Below, in pieces: positions 16,044-24,854 of a DNA stretch of 64,000 nucleotides. The DNA is taken from positions 1,488,001 through 1,552,000 of the forward strand of contig NZ_CP094241.1 in NCBI RefSeq assembly GCF_022749495.1. Direction: 5' to 3'. Each line of letters starts with the position of its first letter. Position 1 is the first letter of the stretch. The notes under the pieces were generated by a model. It was not told the DNA's origin, did not search any database, and saw nothing but the letters and a program-made list of their open reading frames with translations. Origin of the DNA: Neisseria macacae ATCC 33926. GTDB taxonomy: Bacteria; Pseudomonadota; Gammaproteobacteria; Burkholderiales; Neisseriaceae. Position numbers and translations under genes: made by a program.

Positions 16044-16940
16044 TCAGGCTTTGCCGATTTCGGCCTGCCAAACTTCCAACACACAATCCAGCAGCAACAA
16101 TAGGGCGTGGTCGGTGCCATATTCGTCCAGATAAACGAAATGCAGCGGCAGGCTTTGTTCGAATTCGTCTATCAGGGCGACGGGTTTGCCTTGTGTGCGG
16201 GCGGCTTTGGCGGTATGTTTGGGCACCATGGCCAGTCCCGCACCATCGGCGACCAAGTCGATAATGGTTTGAGGATAATCGCAGATGATCTGCTTTTTGG
16301 GCGACAGCTTGTGGCGGTGCCAGAACTGCTGTAGGTTTTTGTGGCTGCCGGATATGCCGGACATCTCTATCCAAGTGTAGTCATTCAGGCTTTTGGGCAA
16401 ACCGCGCCGCAACTTATCTTCTTCCCCATCCGGGCAAATCAAGGCGTAGGCGATGTTTTGCAGGAAACGGCATTGCAGGCTGCGTCCTTCTATGTTGCCG
16501 AGGAAAAAACCGCCGTGCAGCCGCTTTGCGGTCAGGCGTTCCAAAATTTCGCCGCTCATACCGTATTGGATGTGAAGTTGCACATCGGGACTGCGCTGTT
16601 GGATCAGGCGGGTCAGTTCGGTTACCTTGTGTGATGCTATGGGGTGGATCAGGCCGAGCTGCGCATGGGAGACGAAGTGTTCCGACAGCGTTTCGGCAAA
16701 CTTTTCCAAACGGTGCTTGTGCTGCATCAGGGCTTCGGCTTCGGGCAGCAGCACTTCGCCTGCGCGGGTAAGCTGCATACCGTTGCTGGTGCGGATGAAA
16801 AGCGGCGTACCGACGTCGCTTTCTATGGCCTTGATTTGGGCGGAAACGGCCGGTTGCGACAAAAACAGCCTTTCGGCGGCCTGTGTCAGATTTTGCGTAT
16901 GCGCCACAGTGATAAAGGCGCGCAATTGATTGATATCCAT
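16044..16940 (-). CDS. LysR-family transcriptional regulator
   Basis: 298 residues. The N-terminal winged helix-turn-helix is clear (INQLRAFITVAHTQN, LTQAAERLFLSQPAVSAQIK), followed by the linker helix and a periplasmic-binding-like effector domain. It is divergent from the DUF485/actP pair with 356 bp between, and that gap holds a perfect LysR-type palindrome at 17075-17091. The arrangement predicts control of the acetate symporter, though the inducer is unknown. Confidence 0.88.
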   Translation of the reverse strand: MDINQLRAFITVAHTQNLTQAAERLFLSQPAVSAQIKAIESDVGTPLFIRTSNGMQLTRAGEVLLPEAEALMQHKHRLEKFAETLSEHFVSHAQLGLIHPIASHKVTELTRLIQQRSPDVQLHIQYGMSGEILERLTAKRLHGGFFLGNIEGRSLQCRFLQNIAYALICPDGEEDKLRRGLPKSLNDYTWIEMSGISGSHKNLQQFWHRHKLSPKKQIICDYPQTIIDLVADGAGLAMVPKHTAKAARTQGKPVALIDEFEQSLPLHFVYLDEYGTDHALLLLLDCVLEVWQAEIGKA

Positions 16941-17074
16941 ATATTCTTCTTTTTTCTACAGATAGAGGGCAGCGTTCTGTCTGTTTTGCCCATGTTTATC
17001 TGTGCATTTGTTTGAATTTTCTTATTTAAAATCAATTAACTACTCAGAAACCGAATTACTTCGGCCTTATTAGG

Positions 17075-17091
17075 TATCAACCTTTTTGATA
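17075..17091. promoter_or_regulatory. Candidate LysR operator
   Basis: TATCAA-CCTTT-TTGATA: a perfect 6 bp inverted repeat with a 5 nt centre that contains the LysR T-N11-A pattern. It lies 135 bp upstream of the lysR start and 206 bp upstream of the DUF485 gene. The rest of this 356 bp gap is AT-rich with no open frame. Confidence 0.5.
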
Positions 17092-17296
17092 ATCCTTATC
17101 CAAATTTGCAATTACCGCGCCAAAAATATCGTTTTTAAAATTTTTTCTTTTATATTCATTAAATTGAATCAAGCCATAGGTAGTCCGGATAGGCTTAATC
17201 AGAATTTGCGATTGGCATCGGGTGCGGCTTGGACATTTAATATCTCGGCGGGCTGCCGCTTCGCAATTAAATAACCCCTACATAAGGAGCAAACCG

Positions 17297-17659
17297 ATGG
17301 ACAAATCATCTACGGAAGAGGCCAGATTAACGGCTGAAATCCTGAATAATCCGAAATTCCAAAAAATGGCGCTGCAGAAGTCGTTGCTGGGCTGGTCGTT
17401 TTCGGCAGTAATGTTTTCCGTTTACACGGCCTTCATCTGGATCATCGGCACGCGCCCCGACCTTTTGGGACGCAAAGTTTCCGAAGGAGGCGTTACCACT
17501 TGGGGCATCTACGCCGGCATCGCCGTTATTGTATTTTCCTTCCTTATTACACTGACGTATGTGTGGTTGGCCAACGGCTATTTCGAAAAAACCACGCGGG
17601 AGGTGGTACGTGAAGTTCAGGGGGATGCATCCTGTACTAACGTACAGGAACATGCATAA
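17297..17659 (+). CDS. yjcH: DUF485 membrane protein
   Basis: 120 residues. DUF485 core with two hydrophobic segments (SAVMFSVYTAFIWIIG and GIYAGIAVIVFSFLITLTYVWLA) and a conserved LANGYFEKTTREVVRE tail. Proteins of this family are encoded just before actP-type acetate symporters, as here. Start at 17297 fits AAGGAG 7 nt upstream. 110 nt separate it from actP, probably one transcript. Confidence 0.85.
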   Translation: MDKSSTEEARLTAEILNNPKFQKMALQKSLLGWSFSAVMFSVYTAFIWIIGTRPDLLGRKVSEGGVTTWGIYAGIAVIVFSFLITLTYVWLANGYFEKTTREVVREVQGDASCTNVQEHA

Positions 17660-17769
17660 GGCACAGCTTCATGTACCTGTCCGATTGGAAAGGGATAACG
17701 CCTGTTGTTACAAAAAATCCAGATTCTACTGCCCCAAAGGGCTCAGTTTCAACCATTAAGGAAATTCCG

Positions 17770-19458
17770 ATGAAAAAAATATACATAAAAACAATATCAT
17801 ATTTCATTTCGCCGATATTTGCGAATGCGGCGTATGCGGACGCGCTGACGGGCGACGTGCAGCGGCAGGCGACCAATTGGACGGCCATCGTGATGTTTTT
17901 CGTCTTTGTCGGCAGCACGCTGCTGATTACCAAGTGGGCGGCACGGCAAAACCGTTCGGCCAAGGATTTCTATACGGGCGGCGGCGGGATTTCCGGCACG
18001 CAGAACGGGCTGGCGATTGCGGGCGACTATATGTCCGCCGCGTCTTTTCTCGGCATTTCGGCAATGGTGTTTACCAGCGGCTACGACGGGCTGATTTATT
18101 CCACGGGCTTTTTGGTCGGCTGGCCTGTTGTGCTGTTTTTAGTGGCTGAGCGGCTGCGTAATCTGGGACGGTACACGTTTTCGGATGTGGCCGCCTACCG
18201 CCTGAAACAAACGCCGGTGAGGGTGTTTTCTGCCGCAGGTTCGCTTTTGGTGGTGATTCTTTATTTAATCGCGCAGGTGGTGGGTGCGGGCAAGCTGATT
18301 CAGCTTTTGTTCGGCATGAGCTACCTTTCCGCCGTGATACTGGTGGGCGTGCTGATGGTGGCCTATGTGCTGTTCGGCGGGATGCTGGCAACGACATGGG
18401 TTCAGATGATTAAGGCGGTGTTGCTGCTGGGCGGGGCGACGCTGATGGCGTTTTTTGTGTTGCAACATGCGGGGTTCAATCTGGAAACCATGTTCGGCCA
18501 GGCCGTATCGGCGCATGAAAAGGGCGAGGCAATCATGTCGCCCGGCGGGCTGGTCAAAAACCCGGCGGACGCGCTGTCGCTCGGTTTCGCACTGATGTTC
18601 GGCACGGCCGGGCTGCCGCACATTCTGATGCGCTTTTTCACCGTGCCTGATGCGCGAGAAGCACGCAAGTCGGTGGTGGTGGCTACGGGGCTTATCGGTT
18701 ATTTCTACCTGCTGACGATTATCATCGGCTTTGGCGCGATTATTTTCCTGAGCCGCGATAACCCGCAGTTTTTCACGCAGGTTGTCAAAGAAGGCAAAAG
18801 CGTGTACGAAATGGTGGGCGGCACAAATATGGCGGCGGTGCACTTGGCGGGAGCCACGGGTGGCGATTTGCTGCTGGGCTTCATTTCGGCCGTCGCCTTT
18901 GCCACAATTTTGGCGGTGGTGGCGGGGCTGACGCTTTCGGGCGCATCGGCTGTAAGCCATGATCTGTATGCTTCAGTCATCCGCAAAGGTAAGGCCACGC
19001 AGCACGAGGAGATGCGGGTTTCCAAGGCGGCCACGCTGACTTTGGGCATCGTGGCTATTTTGTTCGGGGCAGCCTTTGAGAATCAGAATGTTGCCTTTAT
19101 GGTCGGGTTGGCTTTCGCGTTGGCGGCATCGGCCAATTTCCCCGTGCTGATGCTCAGTATGTTTTGGAAGGGACTGACCACGCGCGGGGCGATTGCGGGC
19201 GGTTTCGCGGGGCTGCTCGGCGCCTTGGTGCTGATTTTGCTGGGCCCGACCGTGTGGGTGAGTGTGCTGCATCACGACAAACCCGTCTTCCCCTACGGTA
19301 ATCCCGCGCTGTTTACCATCCCGCTGGCCTTTATCGTGGCCTGGCTGGTGTCGCTGGCCGACAAATCGGAACAGGCCGGCTGCGACAAGGCGGGTTTTAA
19401 CGCTCAGTATGTCCGTTCGATGACGGGTATGGGCGCAGCCGAAGCAAGCGATCATTGA
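17770..19458 (+). CDS. actP: Cation/acetate symporter
   Basis: Sodium:solute symporter family (SSS) permease of the ActP type, importing acetate or related short carboxylates with a cation across the inner membrane. 562 residues from the ATG at 17770 (AAGGAAATT upstream; a longer upstream frame has no ribosome site). It starts with a cleavable-looking hydrophobic stretch ending ANAAYA, then about 13 membrane segments. Family markers: NGLAIAGDYMSAASFLGI near the N-terminus, MFGTAGLPHILMRFFTVPD, and SAVAFATILAVVAGLTLSGA. Pairs with the DUF485 gene upstream and, by position, the divergent LysR regulator. Confidence 0.93.
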   Translation: MKKIYIKTISYFISPIFANAAYADALTGDVQRQATNWTAIVMFFVFVGSTLLITKWAARQNRSAKDFYTGGGGISGTQNGLAIAGDYMSAASFLGISAMVFTSGYDGLIYSTGFLVGWPVVLFLVAERLRNLGRYTFSDVAAYRLKQTPVRVFSAAGSLLVVILYLIAQVVGAGKLIQLLFGMSYLSAVILVGVLMVAYVLFGGMLATTWVQMIKAVLLLGGATLMAFFVLQHAGFNLETMFGQAVSAHEKGEAIMSPGGLVKNPADALSLGFALMFGTAGLPHILMRFFTVPDAREARKSVVVATGLIGYFYLLTIIIGFGAIIFLSRDNPQFFTQVVKEGKSVYEMVGGTNMAAVHLAGATGGDLLLGFISAVAFATILAVVAGLTLSGASAVSHDLYASVIRKGKATQHEEMRVSKAATLTLGIVAILFGAAFENQNVAFMVGLAFALAASANFPVLMLSMFWKGLTTRGAIAGGFAGLLGALVLILLGPTVWVSVLHHDKPVFPYGNPALFTIPLAFIVAWLVSLADKSEQAGCDKAGFNAQYVRSMTGMGAAEASDH

Positions 19459-19481
19459 TTTCCGTTTTTGCAGGCTGTTTT

Positions 19482-19493
19482 TTCAGACGGCCT
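19482..19493 (-). repeat. DUS of the AGGCCGTCTGAA dialect
   Basis: A 12 bp AG-DUS right after actP. Further copies at 10785, 12526, 20791, 21904 and 23898 mark the 10-28 kb block, where the AGGTCGTCTGAA form used elsewhere in the window is not seen. Confidence 0.8.
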
Positions 19494-19553
19494 GTATCGG
19501 TTTTTCATCTTGTTGTTTGACCTATGTCGGTTTTTGGCTGTATTAATGATATA

Positions 19554-20771
19554 GAGACCTTTGCAAAATTCCTTTTCCCCCAACAGCCAAAACCCAAACA
19601 CAGGTTTTCGGCTGTTTTCGCCCCTAATTGCTCCTGATTTTACCCAAATGCCCCCTTAATCCTCCCCGGATACCCGATAATCAGGCATCCGGGCCGCCTT
19701 TTAGGCAGCAACAGGCACACTTAGCCTGTTAGCCGCTTTCAACAGGTTCAAACACATCGCTTTCAGATGACTTTGCGCACTCACTTTGAGCAGACCAAAA
19801 TAGGCTGCCCGGGCGTAGCGGAATTTACGGTGCAGCGTACCGAAGCTTTGTTCGACCACATAACGGGTCTTCGATAAATATCGGTTGCGTTTGGTTTGTG
19901 CTTCCGTCAGCGGACGGTTGCGTTGGGCTTTGCGCATAATGCCGTCTAACAACTGATGGTCTTCCAGATGTTGCCGGTTTTCCTTGCTGTCGTAGCCTTT
20001 GTCGGCATAAACGGTCGTACCTTCGGCAATACTCTCCAACAAAGGGGAAAGATGGTTGCACTCATGGGTATTGGCGGGGGTGATGTGCAGTTTCTCGATA
20101 TAGCCTTCCTCATCGGTACGGGTATGTTGTTTGTAACCGAGTTTGTAGAGGCCGTTTTTCTTTGTCCAGCGGGCATCTTTATCCTTACTCGGTGTGGTTT
20201 GGCCGCTGACTTGTCCTTCCTCGTCGACTTCTATGGCCTGACGCTGTTTGCTGCCGCCAGTCTGAATAATGGTGGCATCAATGACGGCGGCAGATGCCTT
20301 CTCTACTTTTAGGTTTTTTTCGGCCAGTTGTCGGTTGATCAGTTTGAGCAATTCGGACAGGGTATCGTCTTGCGCCAGCCAGTTGCGGTAGCGGCATAAG
20401 GTGCTGTAATCGGGGATGCTCAGTTCGTCAAAACGGCAAAACAGGTTGAAATCGATGCGGGTGATGAGGCTGTGTTCGAGTTCGGGATCGGAGAGGCTGT
20501 GCCATTGTCCGAGCAGGACGGCTTTGAACATGGACAACAGGGGATAGGCGGGACGGCCGCGATGGTCTCGGAGGTAACGGGTTCTTTGACGATTCAGGTA
20601 TTGCTCGATCGGTTGCCAATCAATCACCTGATCCAACTTCAACAGTGGAAAGCGGTCGATGTGTTTGGCAATCATGGCTTGTGCGGTTTGCTGGAAGAAG
20701 GTGCTCATGGAAAATCCCCTAAATGTCTTGGTGGGAATTTAGGGGATTTTGGGGAATTTTGCAAAGGTCTC
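19554..20771 (-). mobile_element. IS1106-like element, copy 1 (IS5 family)
   Basis: 1218 bp, bounded by GAGACCTTTGCAAAATTCC and its inverse GGAATTTTGCAAAGGTCTC. One transposase gene on the minus strand. Same length and nearly identical sequence to copy 2 (28382-29599). I see no clear target-site duplication. It sits between actP and the SnoaL-like gene. Confidence 0.92.
19701..20708 (-). CDS. IS5-family (IS1106-like) transposase, copy 1
   Basis: 335 residues, full length. DDE transposase with an N-terminal DUF772-type region (HRGRPAYPLLSMFKAVLLGQ, DYSTLCRYRNWL), first catalytic Asp in VIDATIIQ, second in VYADKGYDS, and a C-terminal Y-x2-R-x3-E-x6-K-like motif (RYVVEQSFGTLHRKFRYARA). No frameshift or internal stop, so potentially active. 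Confidence 0.93.
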   Translation of the reverse strand: MSTFFQQTAQAMIAKHIDRFPLLKLDQVIDWQPIEQYLNRQRTRYLRDHRGRPAYPLLSMFKAVLLGQWHSLSDPELEHSLITRIDFNLFCRFDELSIPDYSTLCRYRNWLAQDDTLSELLKLINRQLAEKNLKVEKASAAVIDATIIQTGGSKQRQAIEVDEEGQVSGQTTPSKDKDARWTKKNGLYKLGYKQHTRTDEEGYIEKLHITPANTHECNHLSPLLESIAEGTTVYADKGYDSKENRQHLEDHQLLDGIMRKAQRNRPLTEAQTKRNRYLSKTRYVVEQSFGTLHRKFRYARAAYFGLLKVSAQSHLKAMCLNLLKAANRLSVPVAA

Positions 20772-20912
20772 GGCCTGAATATCTGTCCGAAGGCCGTCTG
20801 AAAGCCTTATTGCTTCGCCGCCCCGCCTTGACGGCAGCTTCGTTTCACCGCATTATGGCACAGCCGCCAGGCAGCGATATTCATTGTAATCCAATACATT
20901 AGGAGATAAAAC

Positions 20913-21275
20913 ATGACCGACGCACACAAAATCTACACCGCATGGACGCAGATGTGGAACGGCCATCTCGATATTGCCGACGAACTGTTGTCGCCCCATT
21001 TCAAAGCGCACCTGACCGCCGACTCCACCCCGCCGCCCGCACCCGTTACCGACATTGCCAGCGCGAAGGCCTGGATTGCCACCATCCGCGCCAAAGCCGA
21101 TTTGCATTACGAACTCGTGCTCGGCCCGTTTTGCGACGGCGACATGATTTCCGCCTATTGGCGCGTTACCGCCACGCTCGGCGACAAAACCGCCGTCAAA
21201 GTCGGCACGGATTTCCTGAAAGTCAAAGACGGCAAAATCACCGACTGCTGGACGATGAACAACAACGCCGCATAA
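20913..21275 (+). CDS. SnoaL / NTF2-like protein
   Basis: 120 residues with the NTF2-like cone pattern: an N-terminal helix (IYTAWTQMWNGHLDIADELL), ISAYWRVTATLGDKTAVKV and GTDFLKVKDGKITDCWTM at the end. SnoaL-type members are small enzymes or binding proteins; the ligand cannot be read. It lies in a block of redox and detoxification genes. A king3-type hairpin terminator follows. Confidence 0.75.
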   Translation: MTDAHKIYTAWTQMWNGHLDIADELLSPHFKAHLTADSTPPPAPVTDIASAKAWIATIRAKADLHYELVLGPFCDGDMISAYWRVTATLGDKTAVKVGTDFLKVKDGKITDCWTMNNNAA

Positions 21276-21297
21276 GGCGAAGCTCGATGGGTTTCAG

Positions 21298-21338
21298 GCA
21301 GCCTGCACTTGGGAAATTTCAAGTGCAGGCTGCTTTTT
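21298..21338 (+). terminator. King3-type DUS hairpin terminator
   Basis: GCAGCCTGCACTT, GGGAAATTTC loop, AAGTGCAGGCTGC, then six T. Strong intrinsic terminator whose arms contain the AAGCAGCCTGCA-type uptake sequence. Confidence 0.85.
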
Positions 21339-21362
21339 TGCACGTTCGGCTTGTAGGCCAGG

Positions 21363-21827
21363 CTAAATCAGTCCTGCCTTCTCCAATCCCATCAGACCGT
21401 CCATGCTGCCCGCCGGAGTGGCAAAAGCCACATTCAGGCGGTTCCAGACGTTGATGGTGTTGATGACATGGGTCAACGCCACCAGTTCTTCTTCATCAAA
21501 ATGAGCGCGTACCGCTGCGTAGTCCGCATCGTGAATACCCCGTTCGGAGATGCGGGTCAGGTTTTCCGCCCATTGCAGCGCGGCCCGTTCTTTTTTGGTA
21601 AACAGGGTGGATTCGTGCCAAACGGCCAAATGGTGCAGGCGCAGTTCGCGCTCGCCGTGCAGCTTGGCTTCTTTAACGTGCATATCGACACAAAAAGCGC
21701 AGCCGTTGATTTGTGAAACGCGTAGTTTCACCAAATCTTTCAGGGTACTATCCAGCGTGAGGCTGGCTTCCAAGGCCAGCAGTGCCTTATAGGTGTCAAG
21801 GGCATATTGGGAATAGTGTAAGCGCAT
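21363..21827 (-). CDS. AhpD-like carboxymuconolactone decarboxylase family protein
   Basis: 154 residues from the ATG at 21827, chosen because GGAG lies 6 nt upstream. The C-x2-C-x3-H motif (CAFCVDMH) of the alkylhydroperoxidase AhpD core is present in an all-helical context (LKDLVKLRVSQING before it, ERAALQWAENLTRIS after). Such proteins reduce peroxides through the Cys pair. First of three minus-strand genes facing the MarR gene; a stress role is inferred from motif and neighbours. Confidence 0.85.
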   Translation of the reverse strand: MRLHYSQYALDTYKALLALEASLTLDSTLKDLVKLRVSQINGCAFCVDMHVKEAKLHGERELRLHHLAVWHESTLFTKKERAALQWAENLTRISERGIHDADYAAVRAHFDEEELVALTHVINTINVWNRLNVAFATPAGSMDGLMGLEKAGLI

Positions 21828-21918
21828 AAGTTCTCCAAATAAATGAATAAGCGGGTGGGAAATTTGGCCTGCCGGAACTTTCTTCTTCAAGTGCAGGCTG
21901 CTTTTCAGACGGCCTTGG

Positions 21919-22587
21919 TTACAACAGCGTCAGTTTGCCCAGCCTGGCTTCCGCTTTTTGATAGTCGGGATGACTTTCGATGCGGCGCACATAGGCGGTA
22001 ATGTTCGGCAGGTTTAATTCGGTGCGCGACACGGCGGCTTGCAGCGGGAAGCTCATCATGATGTCCGCGCCAGTGAGTGTGTCGCCCAGCAGCCATGCGG
22101 TTTTGCCCTGCAATTTCTGTTCGACGAATCCAAGGTGCAGTTCGAGTTGCGGATTCAGGAAATTCCTGCGTGCCCCATCGGTAATCTTGCGGGCAATCGG
22201 CTTCGCAAAAAACGGCATCGGGTTTTGGTCTATCTTACGAAACACCAGCGACATGACCAAAAGCGGCATCAGTGATCCTTCGGCGTAGTGCAACCAAAAT
22301 AGGTAGTCGGGGTAATTCGGGCTGTCGGCGGCGGGGCGCAGACTGCCTGTTTTGTCATACGTGGCAATCAGGTATTCCACAATCGCGCCGCTTTCGGGCA
22401 AGATAAGGCTGCCGTCCTGCAACAGCGGCGATTTACCGAGTGGGTGGATTGAGCGCAGGCTTTCCGGCGCGAGTTGGGTTTGTTCGTTACGGCGGACAAT
22501 TTCGGCGTGGTAATCCAATCCGAGGTGTTCCAGCAGCCAGGCGATGCGGTAAGCGCGGGATTGGGTGAGTGCGTAAAGGGTAATCAT
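21919..22587 (-). CDS. Glutathione S-transferase family protein
   Basis: 222 residues with an N-terminal thioredoxin-like GST domain (MITLYALTQSRAYRIAWLLE, HPLGKSPLLQDG, LPESGAIVEYL with the glutathione-binding E-S pair) and a helical C-terminal domain (LLGDTLTGADIMMSFPL). Start at 22587 gives the standard GST N-terminus; the frame upstream is spurious. 43 nt downstream of the nitroreductase gene on the same strand, so probably one transcript. Confidence 0.9.
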   Translation of the reverse strand: MITLYALTQSRAYRIAWLLEHLGLDYHAEIVRRNEQTQLAPESLRSIHPLGKSPLLQDGSLILPESGAIVEYLIATYDKTGSLRPAADSPNYPDYLFWLHYAEGSLMPLLVMSLVFRKIDQNPMPFFAKPIARKITDGARRNFLNPQLELHLGFVEQKLQGKTAWLLGDTLTGADIMMSFPLQAAVSRTELNLPNITAYVRRIESHPDYQKAEARLGKLTLL

Positions 22588-22630
22588 GGCGTTTCCTTTA
22601 TGTGTGCAGCAAAACGGTAGTATGGATGAA

Positions 22631-23296
22631 TTATTCAATCCAATCAACCACATCTTCTACTGCCTGCCGTGTTTTGGCGCGCTTGGGTTCGCCTGTGCGA
22701 TAGCCAAATGCCGCCATAACACTGACGCGGTATTCGTCAAGATTGATGAAGCCTTTGCCGGACAGCAACTTTTCCACATTTTCTTTTTGAAAGCCTTCCA
22801 TCGGCGTGGAATCCACACCAATCAACGCGGCGGCAGTCATCATGTTTGCCAACGCGATATAGGTTTGCTTGGCTGCCCAATCGTTAAATGCGTGCGGATT
22901 ATCGGCAATGGCAAAATCGGTTTCGGCAAACTGTTTGAAAAATTTTTGCATCATTCCAACGGTTTCAGGCGGCATTCCATGCACATCGCCCCAGATTTTT
23001 TCCTGATAATCCGCCTGCATGGCAGCCTGCGTGCGCGCCAACAAAATCACAAAATGGCTGCAATCCATGATTTTTTCCGCCGCGCCCCATGCGATGCCGC
23101 GCAACTCTTGGCGCAGAGTACGGTTTTGCACCACCAAAAACCGCCAAGGTTCCAGCCCGAACGAACTGGGCGACAGGCGTGCGGTTTCCAAAATATAAGC
23201 AAAATCATCGGCAGGGATTTTCTTCGCCGCATCATAACTTTTGCAGGCGTGGCGGAAACGGAAGGCGTTTAAAACAGTTTGTTTATCGGCAAACAT
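22631..23296 (-). CDS. NAD(P)H nitroreductase (NfsB-like)
   Basis: 221 residues of the FMN-dependent nitroreductase family: RFRHACKSYDAAKKI at the N-terminus (phosphate-binding R and S), ETARLSPSSFGLEPWRFLVV, then NMMTAAALIGVDSTPMEGF and a C-terminal AFGYRTGEPKRAKTR that closes the FMN pocket. It reduces nitro compounds or quinones in the cytoplasm. Divergent from the MarR gene; two palindromes in the shared 103 bp promoter suggest direct repression by that MarR. Confidence 0.92.
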   Translation of the reverse strand: MFADKQTVLNAFRFRHACKSYDAAKKIPADDFAYILETARLSPSSFGLEPWRFLVVQNRTLRQELRGIAWGAAEKIMDCSHFVILLARTQAAMQADYQEKIWGDVHGMPPETVGMMQKFFKQFAETDFAIADNPHAFNDWAAKQTYIALANMMTAAALIGVDSTPMEGFQKENVEKLLSGKGFINLDEYRVSVMAAFGYRTGEPKRAKTRQAVEDVVDWIE

Positions 23297-23314
23297 AGTT
23301 TTCTCTAGTAAAAT

Positions 23315-23365
23315 TATCTTGAATTCAAGTTAAATATAAATGGAGATTAGCTTGAAGTCAAGATA
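23315..23365. promoter_or_regulatory. Two MarR-type operator palindromes
   Basis: TATCTTGAATTCAAGTTA (23315-23332) and TAGCTTGAAGTCAAGATA (23348-23365) share the core CTTGAA-x-TCAAG and are centred 33 bp apart, about three helical turns. They occupy the divergent nitroreductase/marR promoter. The pattern resembles operators of quinone-sensing MarR proteins such as MhqR. Confidence 0.65.
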
Positions 23366-23399
23366 AAATAATCGCCATTTAAACCGAACGGAGCATTCT

Positions 23400-23897
23400 A
23401 TGACCGAACACCTTGATGCAGCCGCCCACGCCGTTGCCCAATGGAAGCAGGAACTGCCTGAATTGGCCGCCGAAAATATGCTGTTAATCGGCCGTCTGAA
23501 ACGTGCCGCTGCCTTCATCGCGCGCGAATTGGAAAAAGTTTACGGAGAATATGGTTTAACCGAAGGCTCGTTCGATGTGCTGGCCACTTTGCGCCGCAGT
23601 GGCGCGCCTTATACGTTGACCCCGACCGAGTTGTTCTCTTCGCTGATGGTAACATCAGGTACCATGACCACGCGCCTGAAAAACTTGGAAAACCAAGGGC
23701 TAATCGACCGTCTGCCCAACCCGGACGATGCCCGCAGCCTGCTGGTCCGCCTGACGGATAAAGGCAAAGACTTAATTGAAAAAGCCGTGTTCCCGCATGT
23801 GGAAAACGAAAAGCGGCTGCTGGAAAAGCTGGATGCGGACACCCGCACGCAACTCGAACAAGGATTGGCGGCGTGGTTGGGGGCTTTGGAAACGTGA
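23400..23897 (+). CDS. MarR-family regulator
   Basis: 165 residues. Winged helix region TEGSFDVLATLRRSG, LTPTELFSSLMVTSGTMTTRLKNLENQGLIDR with the wing NPDDARSLLVRLTDKG: the D-x-R-S signature of MarR. The dimerising helices flank it. The divergent nitroreductase-GST-AhpD genes and the palindromes upstream suggest it represses a detoxification regulon and its own gene. An AG-DUS overlaps the stop region. Confidence 0.92.
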   Translation: MTEHLDAAAHAVAQWKQELPELAAENMLLIGRLKRAAAFIARELEKVYGEYGLTEGSFDVLATLRRSGAPYTLTPTELFSSLMVTSGTMTTRLKNLENQGLIDRLPNPDDARSLLVRLTDKGKDLIEKAVFPHVENEKRLLEKLDADTRTQLEQGLAAWLGALET

Positions 23898-23929
23898 AGG
23901 CCGTCTGAAAACATAAAGTCGGCACAATA

Positions 23930-23972
23930 AAAAGCAGCCTGCACTTCAATTTCCAAAGTGCAGGCTGCTTTT
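23930..23972. terminator. King3-type DUS hairpin between marR and pfpI
   Basis: AAAAAGCAGCCTGCACTT and AAGTGCAGGCTGCTTTTTT around a 12 nt loop. Runs of A and T on both sides make it a bidirectional terminator for the convergent marR and DJ-1/PfpI genes. Confidence 0.85.
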
Positions 23973-23981
23973 TTCACTTCA

Positions 23982-24662
23982 TCAACCCAATGCCTTTGCC
24001 AACGCCACCCCTACGCCTTTGGCGGATGCCGGGTTTTGACCGGTAATCAGACGGCCGTCCACCACCACGTTTTCCGCCCAGTTCGGCGCGGCATGGTGTT
24101 TTGCGCCGTGTTCAACGAGCGCGGTTTCCAGCAGGAAGGGGACGATTTTAGCTCCGCCCGTTGCTTCTTCTTCGGCGTTGGTGAAAGCGGCAACGTTTTT
24201 GCCGCTGACCAGATATTCGCCATTAGAAAGTTTCGCGTCCACCAGCGCGGCAGGGCCGTGGCAGACGGCGGCAACGATACCGCCGTTTTCGTACACTTCG
24301 CGGATAAGGCGTTGCGCGTCAAGGCTTTCGCGGAAATCCCACATCGTACCGTAGCCGCCGGTAAACAGAATGGCGGAATAGTCCGCGCCGTTCAGACCGC
24401 CCAGCCCGGGCGCAGCTTGCAAACGTTGTTGCAGGTCAGTTTGCTGCCAGTAATGGGCGTTCACGGGGTCATCCATATTCAGGCTGTCGGCATCAACGGG
24501 GGCGACTCCGGCTCGGATGGCGGCGATTTCGCTTCGGTGCCCGGCGGCTTCGGTTTCGTGCATGGGGTGCGTGAGTTCGGACAACCAAAAGCCGGTGGGC
24601 TGGCCGCTTGCACCTTTAACGGCATTGCTGGTTACAACGTAGAGAATGGGTTTGTCGGACAT
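23982..24662 (-). CDS. DJ-1/PfpI family (Hsp31-like) protein
   Basis: 226-residue type-1 glutamine-amidotransferase-like protein. The nucleophile elbow is IVAAVCHGPAALVD, with the upstream acidic residue in ILFTGGYGTMWDF and HETEAAGHRSE near the N-terminus, a set typical of Hsp31/YajL-type glyoxalases and chaperones. Probably degrades methylglyoxal or protects against carbonyl stress, in line with the neighbouring nitroreductase, GST and AhpD-like genes. Confidence 0.9.
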   Translation of the reverse strand: MSDKPILYVVTSNAVKGASGQPTGFWLSELTHPMHETEAAGHRSEIAAIRAGVAPVDADSLNMDDPVNAHYWQQTDLQQRLQAAPGLGGLNGADYSAILFTGGYGTMWDFRESLDAQRLIREVYENGGIVAAVCHGPAALVDAKLSNGEYLVSGKNVAAFTNAEEEATGGAKIVPFLLETALVEHGAKHHAAPNWAENVVVDGRLITGQNPASAKGVGVALAKALG

Positions 24663-24854
24663 GTGTGTCTCCTGTCTGCAAGGTTGGTAAATAAAGGCTG
24701 GTTTTCAGAGGAGCTTTTGGCTGTATTCAGCCGTCTGAAATTTAAAAACAATATTAGTTTGTCTATGAAAAGCGGCGCTTTTGTGAAGCTGAAAGCAGCC
24801 TACACTTTGATGCAACTGGGGTTGTCACTGCTTTATTCATGTTTTCAGGTAGCC

